Assembly (NCBI RefSeq): GCF_949628215.1
Contig: NC_134297.1
Coordinates: forward strand, 6,262,001-6,326,000
DNA from: Phalacrocorax aristotelis
Taxonomy: Eukaryota > Chordata > Aves > Suliformes > Phalacrocoracidae
Length of the DNA stretch: 64,000 bases
Direction: 5' to 3'
A program made the position numbers and the translations under genes. How positions within the stretch are numbered: the first letter of the stretch is position 1; the number at the start of each line of letters is the position of its first letter. Shown here in pieces: positions 36,201-45,575 of this stretch. A model generated the notes under the pieces. It had not been told where the DNA came from, searched no databases, and worked only from the letters and a program-made list of their open reading frames with translations.

Positions 36201-39200
36201 AGTCTTTTCTGTTGTAGTCGTTCTGTTTGGGTGTGATTACACTCTCAGCCACTGCAACATGGTTGCAGAGCTCGTATGTTTTAGGGTTTTATTAGTGCCT
36301 GTAATAAATGAGAAACGAACTAGTGACAGAATTCCTAAATTAATACAGGAAAAAAATGAGAGGCATGAACCTAAACTGTCTCAGAGAGCTGTCTGTTATG
36401 CAAAGTTGCTGAAGATTCTTGTATAGAAAGGTTCCCACGCAATATAAAGGCTGCTACTTCACCCTTTTATCACCGTTCCTGCAGCATTACAGGGGCATCC
36501 TTGTGCACACAAGTCCCCCTGCCAGAACACTTCTCTGAGGCCAAAGGCAGCCAGAAAAAGACATTGCAATTAAGGGTAGTCTGATAATTGCATTGTTGGG
36601 AACCAGTCTGGCACAAGAATCTCCCGAGATCAAAGGGAGAATGAAAAATGGTTTGAGATGACTGCCGCAACGGATACTTTTTGGCTGCGGCTCAGGATCT
36701 TAACCAATGTATAATCCATGGAGGCTTATGCTCGTTTTAAACTGTGGGGAAGAAGACGTGTAAGCGTAACGGACAGGTCACATTGTTATGAAATTTGTTG
36801 GCAGCTGGTTCTGAGAAAGTGGAGCTCTGCGATAATTGTTTCTGCCGTTCTAAAGTTAACCAGAGAATTTCTTCCTAAAAGAGCTCTTTGCTGTGACTGG
36901 CCACAGCTGCTGCCCTTTTGCTGTTAGAAACCTGGAAGGGTTTTGCCAGTGACCTCTCATTACAGAAGGTGAACGTTTTTTTTCTTGCTCTCTTTTCCGC
37001 AGGCATTAAACCCTTTCAGTGTGACCGCTGTGGGAAAAAGTTCACCCGAGCTTACTCGCTAAAGATGCATCGCCTGAAGCACGAAGGTAAACGCTGTTTC
37101 CGGTGCCAGATATGTAGTGCCACTTTCACTTCCTTCGGGGAATATAAACACCACATGCGGGTTTCCCGGCATATTATCCGCAAGCCTCGGATTTACGAGT
37201 GCAAAACATGTGGCGCCATGTTCACCAACTCTGGAAATTTAATCGTTCACCTGAGGAGCTTGAACCATGAAGCGTCAGAGCTAGCAAACTACTTCCAGAG
37301 CAGGTGAGGTGCACAGCAAAAACCTAACAGGGAAACTTGCTTCTTTTTTTTTTCTTCCTTTTTTTTTTTTTTTTTTTCTAAATCATCTTTTCCTGCTTTC
37401 AGGGCAGCCTGCTGTGCCTCTCATCAGGTTGCCAGTTAATTCCAGCCAAATCCATTCTTGCGCCACTCTGTCATATCTGATCTGTCTTACAGCTATAAGC
37501 TATATAGGAGGGCACCGAAGAATCGAGCGATATGCAGAAGCTGCTTCTGGGCTACCGAATTTCTCTTTGCAGTAGTATCTATGGACAGGCTAATGGTGTT
37601 AAGCCATAGTGTTCTTTATTTGTAGTATCTGTGGAATTCTGTACAATATTTGCCATTCAAAATCTCGTACGTAGCCTGTTCACTTACACAGGGAACGGGC
37701 ATGACAGCAGTACTTGCTTGATGCTTGATGGTTGCGGGAAGATTGCATGACTCCATACCTTCTCTTTTTTCGTTTTCTAGGTAACATATTACTAAATGAT
37801 CAGGCTAATAGCGTTCAAAATAGCAAGGGCCAGTTGGGCATTTCTTGTTTATCAGGGCACAAAAGACTTGGCATAGCTCACAAATGCACTTCACTAAAGA
37901 CTATTAAAAGGATTCTGAGGTGTGAGACTACACCATATTCTCATATTGAAAGAAATGTTTGTAACCAATGGAATTTGAGGTAGAAAAATATGAAAGTGGG
38001 TAAGGGAAATTGGAGGAAGATAGATCTCTCAGCTCTTAAATCTATAGAGAGGGTGCAGCTCGGTGTGTATAAGTGACCTGTCTTCAGCAATGCAAAGGAA
38101 ATGTATCGTAAATGTTACGGCACCTACAATACCATCCCTCATGATTTCTAGGTTTTATGCCCTTTCCCCTACAAAACATTTCAGCAATTTGCTTGATTTG
38201 GTTATCTCAGAAGCAATGTAGGATGAAAGAACTGCAGAGCAAACCTGGAAAGCCAGTCACGGGTTTTCCAGCAGAATATCATTTAAAAGTACAAGTGCTT
38301 CATACCTGTGGGATTACGCAGCTCTTGGCGCTTGTGCCAAAACTAGGGCAAAAAGTCTAAGGGATGACGCCATGATTGTGGTAAGCGCTTCATTGTCGTT
38401 GTCAAATTAAAGACAGATTAAGGTGTGTGATTTTAGTTGCTGTAGGCCTTCCTTTAGTTTGAATTTACAAACACTATGTTTAGCATAGTTGATTGTGAAT
38501 TTGAAGCGGTGAATGCTGCTGTCCCTTAAGAAAAGGACTGCTTTCAAAGGGATTGTTGCAAGGAGGAACCAAAGCGTACAAACGTGCATGTATGTAATAT
38601 ATATATATATACACACACTTGCCTCAAGTACAAACTTACATGTCTGGTGCTGAAAACTTGCAAAGAAATTTTGTTTTCGTTGTGTGCTCACGCTCTGAAA
38701 ATACTACTGGAGAGTTTGGTATATTTTCGTTGGATACGCTCAGCCACCAGTTGGTAAGAGTAAGTTACAGAGCTGTTGTCCAGAAAGGACTGGAATGGGA
38801 AGGAAACGCAATTCCGTTCTTTTCACAGTAGCGTGATATGTGTCAGCATCACAAAACGCCGCTGTAGTTGGCAGCCTCTTTATGCTTTCAGCACAACCCT
38901 TGCTTCCTGGCCTCACACTTCTGTTTACAGCCTGTCCACTCTGAGAGGAGTGCTGCTGCTATTTCTTGGGTGGATCTTACCTCGGTGGTGGAAAAGGCCA
39001 CATCTTTGCCAATGCTGAACTCATTTTTGTTTCTGTTTTTAAAGGTTGAGTGCTCCCTTTTTTCAATGAGGTTTTCAGTGCCATATGATGTTCCAGACAT
39101 TAACTTTCATTCTCATCAAGGTGATACGATCTAAATAATAAGAAGTTGCTGTGTAGGAAGTATGGATGCACAACAACGCGAAATAGATGCATTTGAATAA

Positions 39201-39675
39201 ATTCTCTGTGTTTAAATGAGAAGCAGGTTGTAGTGCTTAGTGAAGTATGTCGCTGTGATGATCTTAGAGCAATGTGAAATGAATATCTGTGTTTTCTGTG
39301 CAATGCAGTATGTAGCTTGTGTGATGAAACTGGTATCGCTAATGTTTGTGTGAGAAATGACATTTCTCTTCTGTCCTTTGCCCCTCTTCTAGTGACTTCC
39401 TAGTACCGGACTACTTAAACCAGGAACAAGAAGAGACCCTCGGGCAGTATGAGCTAGGGGAGCATGGCTTTGAAAGCAACTCTTCTGTCCAAATGCCTGT
39501 CATTTCACAGGTGTCGTCAACTCAGAATTGTGAAAGCACTTTCCCCTTGGGGTCTCTGGGTGGGTTGGCAGAGAAGGAAGAAGATGTGCCAGAGCAGCCA
39601 AAGACTAACGCCACTGCTGAGGCAGCCGCGGGTGACCCTCCGAAACCGGAGCTGTCATCCATTACTATTGAATAA
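23248..39675 (+). CDS. ZBTB44: ZBTB44 full coding sequence (5 spliced exons)
   Basis: Joined 23248-24265, 28908-28992, 34498-34661, 37003-37303 and 39393-39675: 1851 nt, 616 residues plus TAA. This is a BTB/POZ zinc-finger nuclear protein of the ZBTB family, in which BTB domains mediate dimerisation and corepressor contact and C2H2 fingers bind DNA. Layout: BTB about 31-127; basic RRKRK (181-185, possible nuclear signal); SUMO consensus VKVE with Lys290; acidic DDDD before the finger block; four C2H2 fingers at 401-421, 429-449, 457-479 and 489-511; Ser/Glu-rich tail. Identity comes from recalled vertebrate ZBTB44 sequence, which matches closely in the BTB, middle and finger regions. The start ATG has A at -3 and G at +4. 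As I recall, the main human isoform is 570 residues and differs after residue 562; this frame is the longer read-through version. Specific target genes are not established here. Confidence 0.95.
24266..28907 (+). other. ZBTB44: ZBTB44 intron 2
   Basis: 4642 bp; donor GTATGA, acceptor TTTGCCTAG. No gene recognised. It contains a textbook polyadenylation hexamer at 25119-25124 and two AT-rich, homeobox-motif-bearing tracts (25750-25920 and 26760-27070) that look like conserved non-coding sequence. A 166-codon open frame at 27536-28036 has no recognisable domain and is treated as chance. Confidence 0.85.
25119..25124 (+). terminator. Candidate intronic polyadenylation signal
   Basis: AATAAA followed 5-15 nt later by a U/GU-rich stretch (CTGTTTTGTTTG). 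It lies 854 bp past the exon 2 donor, within ZBTB44 intron 2. If used, it would yield an mRNA encoding the BTB part without fingers. Confidence 0.35.
28908..28992 (+). CDS. ZBTB44: ZBTB44 coding exon 3
   Basis: A short 85-nt exon encoding the end of Gly340 through Asp367 and two bases of Arg368. The peptide begins SIDEGVTEGLPTLQSTS and ends in an acidic DDDD run before the finger-bearing exon. Acceptor TTTGCCTAG, donor CG|GTATGT; phases match exon 2 and exon 4 exactly. It contains no start codon long enough to be caught as a separate frame and was found by comparison with the remembered ZBTB44 protein. Some residues (for example Ile342, Thr347, Ala361-Ala363) differ from the human sequence as I recall it. 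Confidence 0.93.
30110..30147. repeat. Perfect 24-bp palindrome with TAATCC cluster
   Basis: 30111-30134 is an inverted repeat with 11-bp arms (AATCCAGGTTT and AAACCTGGATT) around TT. Overlapping and adjacent are three TAATCC motifs: 30110-30115 (+), 30135-30140 (+) and 30142-30147 (-). TAATCC is the core of OTX/PITX/CRX homeodomain sites. Confidence 0.8.
32144..32216 (+). repeat. Short imperfect tandem repeat
   Basis: CTTACACAGTA recurs three times with interruptions, together with the reverse-like AGTAAGTACACAGTAC, and CCTCTTACACAGTATCCCC as the last copy. Local and about 70 bp. Confidence 0.65.
34498..34661 (+). CDS. ZBTB44: ZBTB44 coding exon 4: first zinc finger
   Basis: 164 nt; completes Arg368 and encodes residues 369-422 plus one base of Gly423. 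It opens with LENVQYPYQLYIAPSTSS, then a Pro/Ser linker and the first classical C2H2 finger: C401-x2-C404-x12-H417-x3-H421. The finger-to-finger linker HSGIKPF is split by the intron at Gly423. Acceptor TTTGTAG at 34497, donor TCAG|GTAAGA. The upstream frame seen from 34499 is only an accidental ATG inside the exon (TTGGAGAAC region) and not a real start. Confidence 0.94.
34662..37002 (+). other. ZBTB44: ZBTB44 intron 4
   Basis: 2341 bp; donor GTAAGA, acceptor CTTTTCCGCAG. Nothing else recognised; the open frames at 35299-35520 and 35798-36037 have no domain or splice support. Confidence 0.85.
37003..37303 (+). CDS. ZBTB44: ZBTB44 coding exon 5: zinc fingers 2-4
   Basis: 301 nt; completes Gly423 and encodes residues 424-522 plus two bases of Ser523. 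Three C2H2 fingers follow in order: C429-x2-C432-x12-H445-x3-H449; C457-x2-C460-x12-H473-x5-H479; C489-x2-C492-x12-H505-x5-H511. All zinc ligands are present. Fingers 3 and 4 have the wider five-residue His spacing. Acceptor TTTTCCGCAG, donor GCAG|GTGAGG. A long poly-T/C tract starts only about 40 nt into the following intron. Confidence 0.95.
37341..37379 (+). repeat. Poly-T/C tract
   Basis: Nearly uninterrupted T run with a few C, 39 bp, within intron 5 just after the exon 5 donor. Confidence 0.8.
38597..38620 (+). repeat. (AT)n(AC)n microsatellite
   Basis: Alternating AT for about 14 bases then ACACACAC; a compound dinucleotide repeat in intron 5. Confidence 0.8.
39393..39675 (+). CDS. 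ZBTB44: ZBTB44 last coding exon (long C-terminus)
   Basis: 283 nt; completes Ser523 and encodes residues 524-616, ending SSITIE then TAA at 39673-39675. The segment DFLVPDYLNQEQEETL and the tail up to MPVISQ (residue 562) match ZBTB44 as recalled. Beyond that the frame continues 54 residues, rich in Glu, Ala and Pro. The codon for Gln562 is the CAG of CAG|GTGTCG (39510/39511), a possible internal donor that would remove the last 54 residues and splice to another terminal exon. No zinc ligand or named domain lies in this tail. Confidence 0.92.
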
Positions 39676-40925
39676 TTCATGGTTTGGTTTAATTTTTGTT
39701 CTTTGGAAAGTGCCTGTGTTTGGTCCTGTACATTTTAATTTAATTTTTTTAAACAAAAGTGGGGAGATTTTCCCTTTTTACTTTGTAAGCTACGCTTTAA
39801 ACAGAAAACTGCAACAGATGTTACATTATTTTTCATGACTGAATGATCACTTCTGTGAAAATATTTAAGACTGAATGCACAAAAAGATCTTGTCAGAACA
39901 TCATGGAAGCTGTGATACACTTCTAAAGAAGAACAACTGAATCAGATCACTTTATCTATTTCTTCTGCCACAGTTAGAGCAGCTCATTAATTTTCTCTTG
40001 CTTCTGCAGACCCTCTGGTTAAGGGAAAGAAATCAGAGGAAACCTTTTTAAAATGACAAACAAAAGGATGCATTGGAAATCATTATTGAACAGTTTTGAC
40101 TAGTTTTGAGTGGATGCTTTAATCTTCTGCATAAAAAAAAAATGACACTTCCTATCTCTGTGCCTGCTGTTTTTCAAAGCGCTTACTGTAACCCTTTTCT
40201 TGGAAATGGTAAGCATTTTTGAAACTAACAGTCACACTCTTTTTAAAAAACACGTTGTCCCTTTTCATCTCAGATGAATCAGTTTGAACCAACCAAGTGA
40301 TGTCATGCCAGGTGTACTTCTTATATTCCGGTCCTTTTAGAAACTGCTTGATCAAGTAGCCTGTCCAGATTTGCCCATCTAAGGTTAGGCGTGGAAGTTC
40401 TATGGTCAGGAGAAGTCTAATGGTACATATTGAATCGAGGATGATGGAAAAGCATATATCCGTGCAAGCCTGACAGATATCTCGCGACTGTATCCTTCTG
40501 TGGAAGGGGAACCACGTATGAAAATGAAGGTTGTCCCAAGCTGAAATTCTTAAATCATGGCCAGTGTGTTTGCAATGCTGGTCGCTTCGCTTCCCCCCCT
40601 ATCATATATACTGTATTTTTACTAATCCCCAGAAGCTAGCTAGAGGGAGTTTACAGATGGGAAAAAATGAGCTCTTTTGTGCATTATTGCACATTTTTTT
40701 GTTTATACATATGCATGTATAGTTTCTCAGATTTTTATTAGTCTGTTTTGGACAAAACAAGCAATTTATTCTCTTCAGAGGCCAACTTTCTAACCCAACA
40801 GGGGGTTGTTTACAGAAAGCCTATATAGCAATGATGAATTGTTCCTGTTACAAAACATTTAAAATCCTTGCCAACTCGGTTTATTAAAGGCCATTACTCC
40901 AGCTACGTACGCAGCTCAAGTACGC

Positions 40926-40931
40926 AATAAA
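40926..40931 (+). terminator. Candidate proximal polyadenylation signal
   Basis: AATAAA about 1.25 kb after the ZBTB44 stop, followed by a T-rich stretch about 20-30 nt downstream. Confidence 0.35.
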
Positions 40932-42780
40932 TTGAAAGATTTGCAATTTCATTTTTCCATATTTAGAAAAAGCTGCAAATTTAGGGTGTGGGATTTTCAG
41001 AGCAGTGAGTCTTGTTTCATCGAGGCTGTTTGGGCTAGAGTACTGCTTTGAAACCTAAATTAGGAAATACATTAGGAGGTTTGTGATTTTTCTTCTTGCT
41101 CTTGAAGTTAACTCAGTGTTTGATGCCAAATGCCTGTCGCCTACAGATGACATGCTGAGCGAGTAGGTATTACTTGATCTTAGTATTCCAAAGGCGTGAT
41201 AAAAAACCCCTTAGTTTTGAATCTTGGGTTTTTAAAAATTGTTTTCTGTCCAGATTTGTTTTATGCAAACATGAGGAGGAAATGGAACCAATAGAGAGAG
41301 GTTGCTCCTGAAGAAACAGAAGACACAAAAGTCATATTATATTGCAAGATCAGTTTGCATTCAGTTAGCTTAGGCAGCTCTGATGCTCCGTAGGTCTGAG
41401 TTGTTTCTACTAATAGACTTTGGTAAGGACAAAAGTTGATTGCCCTTTGGAAAGAGCTTAAAGGGTTTCAGTGACTTTAGCAATTTTTCTCCACTGTGTT
41501 TTAGGTAAAAACCACACATTTTAGTTAAACAGAGCAAAAACCGTTGGGATTTAAGTCCTTTTCAAGTTACTGGAATGAAGTGTCTCCACCAGATCCAAAG
41601 GGCGTTTTAGAGACATGCTGCAAAGAGGTTCTCTGCTACAATTCACTCTCGTGTGTCTACCTGTGTACATCTTCTTAAAAGGGCTCGAAGGAGAAGTTCT
41701 GGCTTTGGGATGCTGTACTGCGAATTAGTCCAGTGTCTGTCGATGGGCTGAGTTGAAAGAGCAGTTCTCGTCCACTTCTGGTTTCTGTAACTGAGAAGCC
41801 AGCGAGACAAGAAAATGCCTTTTTGCTGAGTTTTATCCTGAATTACAGGGCTATGACACTGAACTCAAATATACAATTTTCTTTTTTTTCCTGGTGTTAC
41901 GCCACTTTGCAGGTATACGAGAATCCTTTGTGATCGCGTAGTAAGAAGTGCTTACACAAAACACATTTCCAGGCTGTACAGGTGTCACAATCAAAGGTGG
42001 TTAGGTAGAGGTGGACATAGTCTTCTGTTAGGATCCGATCATTTTCACCCATCAGCTGTTTTGCTAAACAGTTAATCAGTGGGGAGATGTGCAAATAGAG
42101 AATGCACATGTCTGGCTATTGGATTTTTAAGACTTAAAATTTTGTGCCGGAAGGCAAACTGCTTTCTGAATACCAAAGAGAAAGGGGGGAAAATGTTAAA
42201 AAGACTTTGTAGCTCTAATCTGTTCTTCCTTGAAAAGAAATGAGTTAACTGTTAACACCTTGGTACAAAGCAAGCCATGGGTTTCATTGTTCATTGCACT
42301 GTGTTACACATTATCTTTTTGACCTGGTAATCTCTGTGTAACATCTTCATTTCATTCTCACTTTTCAGTCTGATTCAATTGCAGGAACAATAGGGTTCTT
42401 AGAGGATTTTCTTTCTTTGTTTTCGGGTTGGGTTTACTTGTTAATTTTCCTGTTTGTAATTGTTTCTTGTTAATATCTCTCTTCTCCATAGAGGTGGACA
42501 CAGATTAAATACAAATTATCGTTTTACTTCTACTCCCTAACTTGCTGGAAGTGTTCAGTTCTTTGAAATGCTGGTGTTCTTCACAGGAGAGGTGTAAAAA
42601 CATAGGACGTCTTAAATAATCTTTGTTGCTAATAAGCTTAAATTCCAAACTGAGCGAGATGGATCTCTAACTAAGCAAGAAGAAACGAAGAAACTTGCCT
42701 TAAACTACACTTGGGATTAAACCTAAAGCATAAATTTCTTTCAATATTTTATCAGAGGGTTTTGAACTCTGGAGTGCATT

Positions 42781-42822
42781 TTCTTTTTTTTTTTTTTCTT
42801 TTTTTTTTTTTTCCTTTCTCCC
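42781..42822 (+). repeat. Poly-T/C tract beside the CR1
   Basis: Two T runs separated by single C bases, followed by CCTTTCTCCCCC; about 45 bp before the CR1 3' end. Confidence 0.75.
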
Positions 42823-42865
42823 CCTACATTATTTGGCATGCATTTTTATTTCTGCTTGACAAGGG

Positions 42866-43262
42866 TCACAGAATCACAGAATAGTTGAGATCGGAAGGGA
42901 CCTCTGGAAGCGATCTAGTCCAACCCCTCTGCTCAAAGCGGAGCTGGTGAGAATGGGTTGCTCAGCCCGGTCAGGTTTTGAATGCCTGCAAAGGTGGAGA
43001 CTCCCCAACTTCTCTGGGAAACCTGTTCCAGTGTTTGACCACCCTCACCATAAAAAACGGTTTTAGTCTGTTTAGATGGGACTTCTTGTATTTCAGCTTG
43101 TGCCCACGAGAAAGGTCCGGCTCCCTCTTCTTTACCCCCTTCTATCCAGGAGTTGTGCACATTGATAAGATCCCCCTGAGCCTTCTCCAGACAAAACAGT
43201 CCCGTCACTCTCAGTCTGTGTGGCAGATGCTCTAGTCCCTTCATCATCTTTGTGGCCCTCAC
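42866..43262 (-). mobile_element. CR1 LINE fragment, 5'-truncated
   Basis: On the + strand the element starts with TCACAGAATCACAGAATAG and continues GGAAGGGACCTCTGG...CTAGTCCAACCCC. It then runs through the familiar CR1 3'-end block, including CCTGTTCCAGTGTTTGACC, to CTTCATCATCTTTGTGGCCCTC. This is the reverse complement of the CR1 tail, so the element lies on the minus strand with its 3' end at about 42866. The copy is about 400 bp and lacks the reverse transcriptase, like most avian CR1s. The 109-codon minus-strand open frame inside it is element sequence, not a host gene. It is the main sign that the organism is a bird or other sauropsid. Confidence 0.92.
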
Positions 43263-44298
43263 AAGTTGCTTACAATTCCTCCCAAATAGCTACACACACA
43301 ACCCATTGCGGGAGCTTCTTTGTTGAGGAGCTGTCTCCACGTTCATTCACAAAAGTGTTATATGCCTTGCTTTTGCATGTCCTTCTCCCACGTGGCACCA
43401 ATCTTTGCACTCAGTGGAAAATCCTTCCCTCGCCCATTTATTTTACAAGCAGAGTGCCTTCACTACCACAGAACTAGCGAGGTTCTGCTCTACGCCGGGG
43501 ACCCGGACTCTCAGAGTCCATGCAGGGTCTTTACTCCTTGCATATTGTGCAGAGCAGTACGTCTGATGGGGACAACGGGAAAGGAAGGGATAGGTTTTCT
43601 CCTGATTTAATGTGGTGTTTCGGGAGAGGGGAAAAAAATTCAGAAGCTTTCTATTTCCCCGCAAAGAGCGGAAGAAAAAGAAGTGATGCTTTAGCTGTGC
43701 GGGAGATACGGCCGTGCTGTAAGGGTTTGTTGTGTTTTTCAGTGCAGACACATAGCAAAATTCCCCTGGAAACCCATGGGGATGCCTACACATTTAGCAA
43801 ATCAAGCTCCCCGTCAGAACTGCTTGTCACTGTTCTTACACCACATTAGAGAAGATGTGTGTTCCTGATGAGTCGTCTGTCTTACTACAATTTGAGTTCA
43901 GTTGTCAGGCTCGCAGATACTATGGTCAAGTCTCTCATACTGAGAGATTAGTAGACTAGGTTATTGAAAGTGGTCTGGGTTCACATGTATCTTGAGTCTA
44001 AAAGGTGTGAGTTTAAACTTTTTAAAAAAGTAATAGCTGCCAATGCAGTAGAATATATTTTGTAAGACTATGATCCCTATATGTCCCTTACGGGATAAAA
44101 TTTTATTGTTTTTAAGCTATGGTTTAAAGTTTTTATACGAGGGCTTCAGTCGCTTCTTGGTTGCTGGCTTTCCCCTCCAGCCCCAGGGTGTGAGAGCGCT
44201 GAGACTATTGCCGGTCTCTCTCTGAGGCAAACCATGAAGCATTTTATATGCAAATAGAACGGGAGCTTTGTGCACCCTGCAGGGATGGAGAAAATGCA

Positions 44299-44327
44299 GG
44301 TGTAGGAGCACCTGTTGCTCCTACATC
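44299..44327 (+). other. Perfect stem-loop in probable 3' UTR
   Basis: TGTAGGAGCA (44301-44310) and TGCTCCTACA (44316-44325) are exact reverse complements around the loop CCTGT. A G-U and a G-C pair extend the stem in RNA. Seen directly; any regulatory role is inferred. Confidence 0.6.
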
Positions 44328-44452
44328 CGTCGCAACTTTCACACCATCAGAATATGGAAAATAGCTGATTTTCATTCAGATCGATTACGTTCAAGTTTTG
44401 CTTGCAAGGTGAAACCCAGTTTTGGAGGGTTCTCATCTCCAAGTATGGACAT

Positions 44453-44458
44453 AATAAA
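44453..44458 (+). terminator. Candidate polyadenylation signal
   Basis: AATAAA in the probable ZBTB44 3' UTR; the downstream region is not strongly GU-rich, so use is uncertain. Confidence 0.25.
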
Positions 44459-45549
44459 TTCCATAGCATCTCGATGACAGATAAGAGGGTTCAAGGCTGG
44501 ACAGCGCCTCAGCCACATCAGAGGTCCCTAGTGAGTTGAGTCGGTTCAAAGTGTTTGAGGAAATGTACCATAAAAAACAAATGTGAAGTTTTTTTAATGC
44601 AACAGTACTTACTGCTCTGGGTTTTTGTTAACTCGACGTGTGCTATCACAGTAATGCAGTGTCCCACAGGTCTCTACTACAAATCTGGTTGCACTAAAAA
44701 GAAAAAAAATACAAAGCCGAGTCAGTTCCTGGTGCTGCCAGCCTGTGTGGCAACTGTACCTGCAGTCTTCCTGAGGGTTGCTGAAGTCCCCAGAGGAGTG
44801 ATTTTGTTTAACCATTCGTTTAGCTGATGCATGCTTTTTGATATACTGACTTATAGCCCTGGCTACACAAAGTTCTTGGACAGCTTCTTTGCCCTGTTCC
44901 TGCAGTGCCTTCGCTCTAGGTGCTGCCCTATGGTGAAACCCCGAAGAGGGAAAAGAGTAAGCTGGAGGAAAAAAAAATGTGAATTAAATTATTGTTGGGC
45001 TTCTTTGTGCATTTTAGTAACAGTGAAACCCCCTTAACTGTGCCAGTCTCCGGTCACCAGCCGTATATCCAGTCGTCATCTCATCCACAGTACAGCTTCT
45101 CTTGTTGATGCTGGCCACAGCTAGATTACTTGGCATGTTTATTGACTTAACAGAATTGTTTTTTGGTTTTGGTTTTGTTTTTTAATGTATACGATGTTTA
45201 AATACACTTCACATTTTATATAATACTATCTGGCTATTAGTATTTTTCAGGAACCATAGTTCTTGGTGGCTATATATATTTTTGTGACTTTTTTTGTAAA
45301 CTAAGTGCCGTTTCAACGTTACAATCATTTTTAGAGTTATTGTAATCAATGTGAATATCATGTTTTTTCAAATCTGTTCTGAGCCTGTAGTGTTTGCTTT
45401 GTGATCATATGTGTAATGTATATATTCTGTATAGTTACATTGTATTGAAATACTAGCTTGTTTGATATAAGAAAAGTATGTATTGGGTACCTTTTTGCTA
45501 GCCTGGTTGTTTAATCTTTAAAAAAAAATGTTCTAAAATACAAAAAAAA

Positions 45550-45555
45550 AATAAA
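45550..45555 (+). terminator. ZBTB44: Candidate distal polyadenylation signal of ZBTB44
   Basis: AATAAA after an A-rich run, at the end of a long AT-rich block. A G/T-containing stretch (TTTTGAGTGTCTTTGG) starts about 50 nt downstream. Another hexamer at 45896-45901 is an alternative. Confidence 0.4.
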
Positions 45556-45575
45556 TCTCCAAACCGGTCCCATTA

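Larger units (their letters stand above)
37304..39392 (+). other. ZBTB44: ZBTB44 intron 5
   Basis: 2089 bp; donor GTGAGG, acceptor CCCCTCTTCTAG. It holds a poly-T/C run at 37341-37379 and an AT/AC dinucleotide run at 38597-38620. No other feature recognised. Confidence 0.85.
39676..45575 (+). other. ZBTB44: ZBTB44 3' UTR (probable extent)
   Basis: No further coding exon is recognised after the stop. The sequence is AT-rich with several AATAAA hexamers, the last good one at 45550-45555. Earlier candidates at 40926-40931 and 44453-44458 would give shorter forms. The AT-rich block at 45150-45560, with TGTA, TATATA and long T/A runs, resembles the distal end of a long 3' UTR. The CR1 at 42866-43262 would then be carried within the mRNA. 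The extent is an inference; 3'-end sequencing would decide it. Small open frames here have no support. Confidence 0.45.

Noticed and set aside
42933..43262. 109-codon minus-strand frame
   Set aside because: Lies wholly inside the CR1 3' region; it is element sequence and not a host gene.
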